A DNA stretch of 64,000 bases, taken from Elusimicrobiota bacterium (GTDB lineage: Bacteria > Elusimicrobiota > Elusimicrobia > UBA1565 > UBA9628). Shown piece after piece: positions 23,515 to 31,318 of the stretch; positions within the stretch are counted from its first letter, which is position 1; each line of letters starts with the position of its first letter. The notes beneath the pieces are model-generated. The model did not search any database. It worked only from the letters and a program-made list of their open reading frames with translations, and was not told where the DNA came from. A program made the translations under genes and the position numbers. The stretch is from NCBI GenBank assembly GCA_016191335.1, contig JACPOW010000035.1, forward strand, positions 1-64,000, in the 5' to 3' direction.

Positions 23515-23638
23515 TGATTCCCTCCCTGCGATGGGTACCTTCGTAGTGGCGGGCGCCATCGGATCGGAGCGATATCCCCCCGCACGACGGGCCCCTACTA
23601 CATACGATCGAGCCCCCGGAAAAGTTGCACGATCACCC

Positions 23639-23667
23639 TTGCCGCAGTCGAGGATTTCGTTTATATT
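23639..23667 (+). promoter_or_regulatory. Promoter of the antiporter gene
   Basis: TTGCCG (23639-23644), a 17-nt spacer and TATATT (23662-23667). The ATG is at 23677, nine bases after the -10, giving a leader of only a few bases. Confidence 0.4.
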
Positions 23668-23676
23668 CATGGACCA

Positions 23677-24840
23677 ATGCCCGAACTCGACATCGTCTAC
23701 TTCCTCGCCGAGCTCCTCGCCATCCTCCTCAGCGCCAAGCTGTTCGGCGAGCTCGCCGAGCGCCTGGGGCAGCCCGCCGTCCTCGGCGAGTTGATCGGCG
23801 GCGTCGTGCTCGGCACGGGCGTCTTCACCTTCTTCCATCTCAACGACCCCGCCCTCGCCCTGATGTCCGAGGTCGGCGTCATCCTCCTCCTGTTCGAGAC
23901 CGGCATCAACAGCGACCTGGGAAGGCTGCTCAAGGCCGGCCCGACCGCCTCCGCCGTCGCCGCGGTCGGCGTCGTCGTCCCGTTCACGCTCGGCTGGGGC
24001 CTGATGACCGCGCTCGGAAGAGGCGGCATGGAGGCGGTCTTCGTCGGCGCGGCTCTGACCGCGACCAGCGTCGGCATCACCGCGCGCGTGCTCTCCGACA
24101 TGGGCAAGCTGCACCTGCCCGAGGCGCAGATCGTCCTCGGCGCCGCGGTGATCGACGACGTGCTGGGCATCGTCATCCTCTCGGCGGTGCAGGGGATCGC
24201 CGTCTCCGGCTCCCTGCAGTGGACCGGGGTGGCCCGGACGATCGCGCTGTCGGCGGGCTTCCTCGCCGCGGCGCTGTGGCTCGGGCCCCACCTCTCGAAC
24301 GCGCTGGTCAAGGTCGTCCACCGCATGCGCGTGCGCGGCGTCCTCGTCGGCGCGGCGGTGTGCTTCGCCTTCGCGATGGCCCTCGCGGCGCATGCCCTGG
24401 GGACCGCGATGATCGTCGGCGCCTTCACGGCGGGCATCCTGCTCGCCCGCACCGACAAGAAGGAGGACATCGACGAGACGATCCGGCCGGTCGTGGACGT
24501 CTTCGCGCCCGTGTTCTTCGTCATGGTCGGCGCCAAGGTCGACCTCGACTTCTTCAACCCGTTCGACGCCGGGAACCGGGCCTCGCTCGCTCTCGCCGCG
24601 CTGCTGATCGTCGCGGCCGTCGCCGGAAAGGTGGTCAGCGCGCTCGCCGTCCGAGGCCGCGGCCTCAACCGCTGGGCCGTCGGCGTGGGCATGATCCCGC
24701 GCGGCGAGGTCGGACTCATCTTCGCGCAGATCGGGTTCACCGCGGGCCTGCTCGACCCCGCCCTCTACGCCGCGGTCGTCGCGATGGTGATCGTCACCAC
24801 CTTCGTCGCCCCGCCCCTGCTGAAGAAGTCGCTCGCCTAG
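23677..24840 (+). CDS. CPA2-type cation/proton antiporter
   Basis: A 387-residue membrane protein with about twelve helices, of the NapA/KefB-like monovalent cation:proton antiporter-2 family. GQPAVLGELIGGVVLG, the early FETGIN segment, TATSVGITARVL and the paired Asp in AAVIDDVLGIVIL (ion-binding site, near residue 155) are diagnostic, as is GMIPRGEVGLIFAQ near the C-terminus. No TrkA-N or universal-stress domain follows, so it is a minimal transporter. Na+ or K+ specificity cannot be told. Its stop overlaps the convergent GNAT gene in a CTAG-centred palindrome. Confidence 0.92.
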   Translation: MPELDIVYFLAELLAILLSAKLFGELAERLGQPAVLGELIGGVVLGTGVFTFFHLNDPALALMSEVGVILLLFETGINSDLGRLLKAGPTASAVAAVGVVVPFTLGWGLMTALGRGGMEAVFVGAALTATSVGITARVLSDMGKLHLPEAQIVLGAAVIDDVLGIVILSAVQGIAVSGSLQWTGVARTIALSAGFLAAALWLGPHLSNALVKVVHRMRVRGVLVGAAVCFAFAMALAAHALGTAMIVGAFTAGILLARTDKKEDIDETIRPVVDVFAPVFFVMVGAKVDLDFFNPFDAGNRASLALAALLIVAAVAGKVVSALAVRGRGLNRWAVGVGMIPRGEVGLIFAQIGFTAGLLDPALYAAVVAMVIVTTFVAPPLLKKSLA

Positions 24841-25394
24841 GCGCCGGGCACGGGGCGCGTCATCGCGCTGAGCTTGACGCCCGGCGCGGCCTCGACGACG
24901 GCCGCGGTGCGGAACGCCATCCTCTCCCAGAACGGCGCGGCGCTCGGGCCGCAGATCACGTGCGCCGAGGGCACGCCCGCTTTTTTGAGCTCCGCGAAGA
25001 AGGTCCGCAGCAGCGCCGCGCCCGTGCCGAAGCCGCGGTGGTCGGCCGAGACGTTCATGTGCAGATGCGCGGGATGCTCGGTCCACAGGCTCAGGCGGAC
25101 GGCCTGCGGGAAGAACTCCCGAGAGTCGGGCTGGGGCTGGAACACGCGGCGGCGCTCTTTCTCGAAGGACAAGGTGTCCGGGCAGCCGGTGAGGTAGCCG
25201 ATCACCTTCTTGTCGACGACCGCGACCCAGGTCCAGTCCGGCCGAAGCTCGCGGTAGGGGCCGATCCAGTGCTCGCCGAACGCCTCGCGCTCGTCGTCGT
25301 CGACGGGGCGGCCCTGCCGCCCGGTGTCCGCGCACAGGTCCTTGATCGCCACCCAATCGGGCGGGCCCGCGCGGCGGATCGTCGGGGTCATCAT
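24837..25394 (-). CDS. GNAT-family acetyltransferase
   Basis: A 185-residue N-acetyltransferase. IRRAGPPDWVAIKDLCADTG at the N-terminus, WTWVAVVDKKVIGYLTG (strand 4) and the acetyl-CoA loop VSADHRGFGTGAALLRTFF are typical, followed by ICGPSAAPFWERMAFR. The substrate is unknown. The first of two adjacent ATG codons overlaps the stop of the upstream Mpo1-like gene (ATGA). It is the last gene of the minus-strand series beginning at hutI or ftcD. Confidence 0.85.
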   Translation of the reverse strand: MMTPTIRRAGPPDWVAIKDLCADTGRQGRPVDDDEREAFGEHWIGPYRELRPDWTWVAVVDKKVIGYLTGCPDTLSFEKERRRVFQPQPDSREFFPQAVRLSLWTEHPAHLHMNVSADHRGFGTGAALLRTFFAELKKAGVPSAHVICGPSAAPFWERMAFRTAAVVEAAPGVKLSAMTRPVPGA

Positions 25395-25786
25395 CGCGGG
25401 AAGAGCTTCTCGACGATGAAGGCCGGCCCCACCAGCGCGTGCGCCAGGTTGTCGAGCAGGGCGGGGCGGTTCTTCTCGTGGACCGCGTGGCCGTAGATCT
25501 GGAACAGCCAGCCGGCGACGAACGCCGCGAGCGCGGCCCGCAGCGGCGTGAACGCGCCGACGGCCGCGCACAGGGCGATGAAGGCCGTCATGATCCAGCC
25601 GATGCGCCGCCCCCACAGGAAATACACCGGCAGGACCAAGGCGGCGAGCGGGAAGAGCGAGCCGATCTGAGTCCACCGCACGATCGCGAACACGATGAGC
25701 GGGATGCCGATCATGTGCGACCGCCGGTTCCCCTCGGTCCGGTGGGACGCGGCGTAATCGGCCGAGAGGCGGGCGTAGTCGAGCAT
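25391..25786 (-). CDS. Mpo1-like (DUF962) membrane protein
   Basis: A 131-residue protein with four hydrophobic helices. DYAASHRTEGNRRSHMIGIP (the His-containing motif of the family) and FQIYGHAVHEKNRPALL match the DUF962/Mpo1 family; yeast Mpo1 is an Fe(II)-dependent dioxygenase in fatty-acid alpha-oxidation. I take the ATG at 25786 because it immediately follows the ftcD stop and starts the conserved region. Bacterial function is unknown. Confidence 0.82.
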   Translation of the reverse strand: MLDYARLSADYAASHRTEGNRRSHMIGIPLIVFAIVRWTQIGSLFPLAALVLPVYFLWGRRIGWIMTAFIALCAAVGAFTPLRAALAAFVAGWLFQIYGHAVHEKNRPALLDNLAHALVGPAFIVEKLFPR

Positions 25787-25788
25787 CG

Positions 25789-27276
25789 CTAGGCGCAGGC
25801 CGCCAAGGTCTTCTCGAGGCTGGTCTCGAGCCCTTTGGCCGCCGACGGGTCCTTGATGCCCCCGAGGTTGATGCGCACGTTCTCCGCCGCGCACTGCGCG
25901 GCGGCCTTGAGCAGGTGGATCGCGCAGTTGATGTCGGAGACGACCGCCGGCCCGGCCAAAGGCGCCGCCTGCTTGGCGACGGCGAGAGCCCCCGCCGCGA
26001 TCTGGGCCGTCCTCAGCGGCACCTCCGCCGCGTGCACCAGCGCCGCCTGCATCTTCGCGGGCCGCGACGCGTCATCCTTCGGCAGCGACATCGCCCCCAT
26101 GAACAGGTCGAAGGCCGCCGCGTCGTCCGCCGCGAGCTTGTCGAAGGTGGCGCGCATCTCGCCCAGAGTCTTATGCGCGGCCGTCAGCGCCGGCCGCTTG
26201 GCCTCGTCGAGCTTCTTCGACTTCAAGGTGATGCCGATCGCCATCTCGCCCAGGCCGCAGCCCATGGCGCCGGAGACCGCCGCCGCCGAGCCGCCGCCGG
26301 GGGTGGCGTCGGTGTTGGAGAGGGCCTCCGCGACGAGCCGGCCCGCCGACATCCAGTCCGTCGCCCCGCCCAAGGCGCCGACGGCCTCCAGGCGGTTCTC
26401 GAGGATTTGGACGTCTGGGTTAAAATTCTCGAGCTGGAGCGTCTCGATCGCGAAATCCACCAAAGCCTGCCGCGGAAGGAGCCCGACGATCTCGGTGGTC
26501 TTGATCCGGGCCTTGTGCTCGTCGGCCAAGGTCATCGCCGTGCCGAGCACCTTCGCCATCGAGCTCTTCTTGTAGTCGGTCAGGACCGTCGATATCTGCA
26601 CCTGCTTGCGCGCCGCGAGGTCGATCTCCTTGCCGCGGACGGCGGGGAGCCCCCCTCCGGAGGCGCGCAGGCGCTTGGCGATGTCCTTGCCCGCGGCCAT
26701 GTCGTGCGTGTCGAGGTTGAGGTTGAAGTTCACGATCTGCTGGCGCGCCCCGACCGCGACGGCGCCGGCCGTCGGATGGATGGCGTTGGGCCCGAAGTCG
26801 GGCGTGCGCGTCTCGTCCTTGCCGATGAGGTCCTTGAGGCCCTCGAACTGGCCCTTGCGCACGTTGGCCAGGTCCTTGCGCTCCGGCCGCCGGGCGGCGT
26901 GGTCATAGAGGTAGGTGGGGATCTTCAGCTCCCCGCCGACGCGCGCCGCCAGCTTCTCGGCGAGCTTGACGCAGTCCTCGATCGTCACGCCGGCGACCGG
27001 GATGAACGGGATCACGTCGACCGCCCCCATGCGGGGATGCTCGCCCTTGTGGGTGTTGAGGTCGATGAGCTCCATCGCGGTCTTGGCCACGCGGAAGCAC
27101 GCCTCGACGCACGCGTCCGGCGCGCCGACGAAGGACAGGACGCAGCGGTGATGGTCCGCGTCCGTCTCCACGTCGAGTATGGTGACCCCGGCCGACTTCG
27201 CCGCGTCCACGACCTTCTGCACCTTCGCCTTATCGCGGCCTTCCGAGAAATTAGGGACGCATTCGACAAGCTTCAT
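25789..27276 (-). CDS. ftcD: Bifunctional formiminotransferase-cyclodeaminase
   Basis: A 495-residue fusion. The N-terminal formiminotransferase (about 1-300; ECVPNFSEGRDKAKVQKV, THKGEHPRMGAVDVIPF with the catalytic-type His near residue 80, NFNLNLDTHDM) moves the formimino group of N-formiminoglutamate to tetrahydrofolate, giving glutamate. The C-terminal cyclodeaminase (about 315-490; SNTDATPGGGSAAAVSGAMG) releases ammonia and forms 5,10-methenyl-THF. This is the last step of histidine degradation and fits with hutH, hutU and hutI nearby. A Shine-Dalgarno (AAGGAG) lies eight bases before the ATG, and a perfect 30-bp hairpin separates it from the aldehyde dehydrogenase gene upstream. Confidence 0.95.
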   Translation of the reverse strand: MKLVECVPNFSEGRDKAKVQKVVDAAKSAGVTILDVETDADHHRCVLSFVGAPDACVEACFRVAKTAMELIDLNTHKGEHPRMGAVDVIPFIPVAGVTIEDCVKLAEKLAARVGGELKIPTYLYDHAARRPERKDLANVRKGQFEGLKDLIGKDETRTPDFGPNAIHPTAGAVAVGARQQIVNFNLNLDTHDMAAGKDIAKRLRASGGGLPAVRGKEIDLAARKQVQISTVLTDYKKSSMAKVLGTAMTLADEHKARIKTTEIVGLLPRQALVDFAIETLQLENFNPDVQILENRLEAVGALGGATDWMSAGRLVAEALSNTDATPGGGSAAAVSGAMGCGLGEMAIGITLKSKKLDEAKRPALTAAHKTLGEMRATFDKLAADDAAAFDLFMGAMSLPKDDASRPAKMQAALVHAAEVPLRTAQIAAGALAVAKQAAPLAGPAVVSDINCAIHLLKAAAQCAAENVRINLGGIKDPSAAKGLETSLEKTLAACA

Positions 27277-27305
27277 ATATGCTCCTTGGCTGATTCGCGC
27301 TGCTT

Positions 27306-27369
27306 GGTGACAGACTTACCACTATTTTCACTTTCCAGAGAAAGTGAAAATAGTGGTAAGTCTGTCACC
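27306..27369. repeat. Perfect 30-bp hairpin, solo REP-like element
   Basis: 27306-27335 pairs perfectly with 27340-27369 around the four-base loop CAGA. The outer ends read GGTGACAGAC, resembling the GGTGYCAGGCC ends of the two Y1-transposase elements in this window. The stem is AT-rich compared with its surroundings. It starts three bases after the aldehyde dehydrogenase stop codon and has no T-run, so a non-autonomous element is likelier than a terminator, though it may stall transcription before ftcD. Confidence 0.8.
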
Positions 27370-27371
27370 GT

Positions 27372-28709
27372 CTAAGATTTGAGGACCAACGTCTTGTGTT
27401 CGGTGAAATCGTCCATGGCGTAGCGGACGCCTTCGCGGCCGATGCCGGAGTCCTTCATGCCGCCGTAGGGCATGGCGTCGGAGCGGAAGGTCGGGATGTC
27501 GTTGACGATGAGGCCGCCGACGGGGAGGCGGTCGAAGGCGCGCTGGACGAAGGCGAGGTCGTTGGTGAAGATGCCGGCCTGGAGGCCGAAGCGGGTGTTC
27601 GCCATGCGCTCCAGGGCCTCCTCGCGGCTGCCCACGGCGTCCAAAGTCGCGACGGGGCCGAAGGCCTCCTCGCAGGACAGCTTGCAGTCGGCGGGCACGC
27701 CTTCCAGAAGGGACGGCGGTATGACCTTGCCCAGACGGGGGCCGCCGGTCCAGAGCTTGGCGCCCTTGGCGACGGCCTCCTTGAGCCACTCCTCGACGCG
27801 GATGGCGGTCTTCTCGTCGATGAGAGGGCCGATGTCGGTCTTCTCGTCGGCGGGATCGCCGATGACGAGGAGCTTGATGTTCTCGACGAGCAGGCGGCGG
27901 AACTCGGCGTGGACCTCCTTCTCGACGAAGATGCGCTGCACCGAGATGCAGACCTGGCCGGAGTAGTAGAAGGCCCCCCACGCGCAGCGCGCGGCCGCCC
28001 AGGGGAGGTCGGCGTCCTTGCCCACGAACACCGCGGCGTTGCCCCCGAGCTCGAGGCAGGCGTGGGCCTTCACGGCGAGCGTCTTGAGCTTCCAGCCCAC
28101 GGGCACCGAGCCGGTGAAGGAGAAGATGCGGAAGCGCTCGTCGCGGACGAGGGCCTCGGCGGCGGGCAGCGGGCCGCCCACGACGATGGCGGCCTCGGCG
28201 GGCCAGCCGGCGTCGACGAGCAGGCCGATCAGCTTCTCCGCCGTCTTGGGGCAGCGGGGATCGGGCTTGAGCACGAAGGGCAGGCCGACGGCGACGGCGG
28301 GGGCCACCTTGTGCGCGACGAGGTTCAAGGGGAAGTTGAAGGGCGTGATGAACATCGCGGGGCCGCGCGGCACGCGCTTGACCACGGCGTAGCGTCCCTC
28401 GGAGGCGGCGTCCAGGTCCAGGGGAAGCATCTCGCCGACGACACGGCGAGCCTCCTCGCCGGCCCAGCGCAAGGTGAAGACGGCGCGGCCGGCCTCGCGG
28501 CGGGCCTCCTTGAGGGGCTTGCCCACCTCGGAGCAGATCAGGCGGGCGAAATCCTCGGCCTGGGCCTCGAGCGCCTCGGCGGCCTTGATCAGGATCTTGG
28601 CGCGGGCGTGGGCGGGCAAAGCCGCCTTGCCCGCCGCGGCGGCGCAGCGGGCGGCGACGGCGGCCGCGGACTTCTCGTCGGTCAGCTCAACTCGAACCAT
28701 GTCAGCCAT
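27372..28709 (-). CDS. Aldehyde dehydrogenase family protein
   Basis: A 445-residue NAD(P)-dependent aldehyde dehydrogenase. The family core is visible: FITPFNFPLNLVAHKVAPA, the cofactor-binding FSFTGSVPVGWKL, the general base in CLELGGNAAVFV and the catalytic Cys in YYSGQVCISVQRIFVE, with EEAFGPVATLDAV and YGGMKDSGIGREG toward the end. The substrate is unresolved; succinate-semialdehyde or glyceraldehyde-3-phosphate-type enzymes are possible. The start overlaps the HAD gene by 28 bases, so it is the third gene of the hutI-HAD-ALDH series. Confidence 0.92.
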   Translation of the reverse strand: MADMVRVELTDEKSAAAVAARCAAAAGKAALPAHARAKILIKAAEALEAQAEDFARLICSEVGKPLKEARREAGRAVFTLRWAGEEARRVVGEMLPLDLDAASEGRYAVVKRVPRGPAMFITPFNFPLNLVAHKVAPAVAVGLPFVLKPDPRCPKTAEKLIGLLVDAGWPAEAAIVVGGPLPAAEALVRDERFRIFSFTGSVPVGWKLKTLAVKAHACLELGGNAAVFVGKDADLPWAAARCAWGAFYYSGQVCISVQRIFVEKEVHAEFRRLLVENIKLLVIGDPADEKTDIGPLIDEKTAIRVEEWLKEAVAKGAKLWTGGPRLGKVIPPSLLEGVPADCKLSCEEAFGPVATLDAVGSREEALERMANTRFGLQAGIFTNDLAFVQRAFDRLPVGGLIVNDIPTFRSDAMPYGGMKDSGIGREGVRYAMDDFTEHKTLVLKS

Positions 28710-29377
28710 GTTTTTATGTCCCTGAAGTCCTTCGCCAGATGATCCGGCTTCGAATCCTTGAGCGCCTTCCAGTCGGCGTAGCCGGTGCCGACGCCGACGG
28801 TCTTGTAGCCCGCCTTCTTGCCGGCGAGCACGTCGAAAGGGGTGTCGCCGATGACATATACATCTTTTGGGGTGAAGTCGGCGTGAGCCAGTTTTTTCGC
28901 GCGCGCGACGGCTTTTTTCAGGAGCGTGTGACGATGGAACGCGTCCGAGCCGTAGCCGCCGAACAGGAAGTAGGCGTTGAAGCCCGAAGGCTCCAGCTTG
29001 ATGCGGGCGCCCTTCTCCATGTTGCCCGTGCCGAGGCCGAGGAGGACGCGCTTGTCGCGGCTGAGATGCTTGAGGAGCACCTTCAGCCCCGGCGGGATGT
29101 GGTAGGTCCGGCTGCGGATCGCGGATTTGACGTAGTACGGCAGGAAATGGAGGTACTCCTGATGGAGCCGCTCGACGGCCGCGGGGGTCGGCTTCCGGCC
29201 CGTGGCGAACCGGTAGGTCTGGGCGAAGTTATAGAGGTCGGTCCGGCCGGCCAACGACAGCTCCGAGCAGGCGTGCTTCACGCCGTAAAGCTTCAACGCC
29301 GCGCGGTTGAGCGCCTTGCGCCCGGCGCCGCCGCCGCGGATCAAAGTCCCGTCGATGTCAAAAAGAAGGACCTTCAT
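28682..29377 (-). CDS. HAD-superfamily phosphatase
   Basis: A 231-residue haloacid dehalogenase-like hydrolase of the phosphoglycolate phosphatase type. Motif I FDIDGTLIRGGGAG, motif II LLGLGTGN and motif III VYVIGDTPFDVLAG are clear, with an alpha-helical cap between. The physiological substrate is unknown. It begins four bases after hutI ends and overlaps the aldehyde dehydrogenase gene. Confidence 0.9.
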   Translation of the reverse strand: MKVLLFDIDGTLIRGGGAGRKALNRAALKLYGVKHACSELSLAGRTDLYNFAQTYRFATGRKPTPAAVERLHQEYLHFLPYYVKSAIRSRTYHIPPGLKVLLKHLSRDKRVLLGLGTGNMEKGARIKLEPSGFNAYFLFGGYGSDAFHRHTLLKKAVARAKKLAHADFTPKDVYVIGDTPFDVLAGKKAGYKTVGVGTGYADWKALKDSKPDHLAKDFRDIKTWLTWFELS

Positions 29378-29381
29378 TCTT

Positions 29382-30632
29382 CTATATCGCCTTCCACGCG
29401 ATCTCGCCGCGCTTCATGACCCAGCGCGTCTTGGGCGCGCCGAACCAGTAGGCCAGCTCGCGGTGGTCCTCGGCGTCGAAGCAGGCGATGTCGGCGGCCT
29501 TGCCCGGCTCGAGGGAGCCGTGGGTCGCCCCAAGGCCCAGGGCGTGCGCGCCGTTGATGGTCGCCGACACGAGCGCCTCCGCCGGGCTCATCTTCATCTG
29601 CGTGCAGGCGATGGAGACGATCATGCGCATATCGTGGCAAGGACACGTTCCCGGGTTAAAATCGGTGGCCAGCGCCACGGCCGCCCCGAGGTCGAGGAGG
29701 CGGCGGGCGGGCGGATAGGGCTTGCCGAGGAAGTAGTTCGAGCCGGGCACGAGGCAGGCGACGGTCCCGGAGGCCGAGAGCGCGGGGATGTCCTCCTCGG
29801 TGGCGCAGTCGAGGTGGTCGGCGGTGACGGCGCCGAGCTTGAGCGCGGCGCCCAGGCTGCCCATGCGCGAGAGCTGCTCGGCGTGGACCTTGAGCTTGAG
29901 GCCCGCCTTGGCTCCCGCCGCGGCGATCGCGCGCAGGTCGTCGAGGTCGAAGTAGCCCTGCTCGCAGAACAGGTCCACGAAGGCGGCGAGCTTCTCCTCC
30001 GCGACGCGCGGGATCATCGTCGCGCAGACGCGCTCGACGAACTCGGCCTTGCGTCCCTTGTACTCGGGAGGCACGGCGTGCGCGCCGAGGAAGGTCGGCA
30101 CGATCTCGAGCGGCCCGCGCGAGGAGACGGTGCGCATCACGCGCAGCAGCTTGAGCTCGTTGTCGAGGTCGAGGCCGTAGCCGGACTTGGCCTCGATCGT
30201 CGTCGTGCCGGAGGAGACGAAGTCGAGGGCGCGCATGCGCAGGCCCGCCGTCAGGTCCGCCTCCTTCGAGCCGCGCACCCCGTTGACGGTGGACAGTATG
30301 CCGCCGCCCTTCTGGGCGAGCTCGGCGTAGGTCTTCCCGGCGATGCGGCCCTCGAAATCGTCGAGGCGGGGCGCGGCGAAGACGGGATGCGTGTGCGCGT
30401 CGACGAAGCCGGGCAGCAGCACACGGCCCTCGGCGCTCAGGATCTTGGCGCCCTTGGCCGCGGGGTTGGTCAGGACCACCGGCTTGGGCCCGGCCGCGAT
30501 GATCTTCCCCTGGTCGATGAGCACCGCGCCGTCGCGCAGCAGGCCGAGGGTGCCCTTGTCCTTGCCCGCGCGCGGCCCATCGGGACCCGCCATGGTCAGG
30601 ATCTCGGAGGCATTGAGGATGAGGGTCGCCAC
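29382..30632 (-). CDS. hutI: Imidazolonepropionase
   Basis: A 416-residue amidohydrolase that opens 4-imidazolone-5-propionate to N-formiminoglutamate. The metal-binding VDAHTHPVFA near residue 77, the substrate segment TTTIEAKSGYGLDLDNELK, LKVHAEQLSRMG, ATDFNPGTCPC and the AADIACFDAEDHRELAYWFG end are diagnostic of HutI. It begins with a GTG, 6 nt after TAGAAT, so the mRNA would be leaderless. It leads a minus-strand series with HAD, ALDH and, past a hairpin, ftcD. Confidence 0.95.
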   Translation of the reverse strand: MATLILNASEILTMAGPDGPRAGKDKGTLGLLRDGAVLIDQGKIIAAGPKPVVLTNPAAKGAKILSAEGRVLLPGFVDAHTHPVFAAPRLDDFEGRIAGKTYAELAQKGGGILSTVNGVRGSKEADLTAGLRMRALDFVSSGTTTIEAKSGYGLDLDNELKLLRVMRTVSSRGPLEIVPTFLGAHAVPPEYKGRKAEFVERVCATMIPRVAEEKLAAFVDLFCEQGYFDLDDLRAIAAAGAKAGLKLKVHAEQLSRMGSLGAALKLGAVTADHLDCATEEDIPALSASGTVACLVPGSNYFLGKPYPPARRLLDLGAAVALATDFNPGTCPCHDMRMIVSIACTQMKMSPAEALVSATINGAHALGLGATHGSLEPGKAADIACFDAEDHRELAYWFGAPKTRWVMKRGEIAWKAI

Positions 30633-30638
30633 GGCGTT

Positions 30639-30644
30639 ATTCTA
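30639..30644 (-). promoter_or_regulatory. -10 box of hutI, leaderless type
   Basis: The minus strand reads TAGAAT, six bases, then the GTG start of hutI. Confidence 0.5.
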
Positions 30645-30706
30645 CGAAATGCGCCCCTGGCGCGGCGCTCCTCCGGCGGTTATACTGGGCCCGGAACGCC
30701 CCGCCC

Positions 30707-31258
30707 ATGTCCCGACGCCTCCTGGCCCTCCTCCTCGCCCTCTCCGCGCCCTCCTGGGCCGCGGAGACCAAGGCGCCGTCGCCGTCCAAGGCCATCACCT
30801 CCGTCGTCCGCTTCTCGGCGCCGAAGGGCTGGCGGCCCGAGGAGTACAGCAACGGCGCCGACCCCGTCTTCGCCTTCGTCTCGGGCGAGGACCGGATCGT
30901 CGTCCGGACCTTCGGCGGCCCAGGCAGCGCCTACGCCGACCCCGCCGCATTCCTCACCGGCGCCTCCGCCTCGACCATGGGCCGCCCGCCGGAGAAGGCC
31001 GGGGAGGCGACCGTCGCCGGCCACCGGACGACCCTCTACCGGCGCGGCTTCCCGGTCAATCTGGGAGACCCGCACATCCCCTCCGGCCGCCAGCAGGTGC
31101 TGGGCCGGGAGGTCTTCGTGGTCCTGCCCCCGCGGAAAGGCCGTTTCGCCGTGCTGTCGTACGCCCGGGAGTCCCCGGCCCCCGACCTGGAACGCGCCGG
31201 GGAGAAGGCCTGGGAGGCGTTCCTAAAGACCGTGAAATCGCCCGGCCGGAAGACCTAG
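30707..31258 (+). CDS. Small exported protein of unknown function
   Basis: A 183-residue protein with a signal peptide (MSRRLLALLLALSAPSWAAE). The mature part has a beta-rich pattern (VVRFSAPKGWRPEEYSNG, AFVSGEDRIVVRTFGG) that recalls PsbP/DUF1795-like domains, but I cannot assign it. TATACT lies 22 bases before the ATG (30679-30684), giving a normal short leader, and there is no obvious Shine-Dalgarno. It is divergent from hutI. Confidence 0.6.
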   Translation: MSRRLLALLLALSAPSWAAETKAPSPSKAITSVVRFSAPKGWRPEEYSNGADPVFAFVSGEDRIVVRTFGGPGSAYADPAAFLTGASASTMGRPPEKAGEATVAGHRTTLYRRGFPVNLGDPHIPSGRQQVLGREVFVVLPPRKGRFAVLSYARESPAPDLERAGEKAWEAFLKTVKSPGRKT

Positions 31259-31318
31259 CCCGAAGGACCCGAGGGCCCTGGGCGGGACCGGCCGCCGTCC
31301 GTACACTGTACTAGAGGA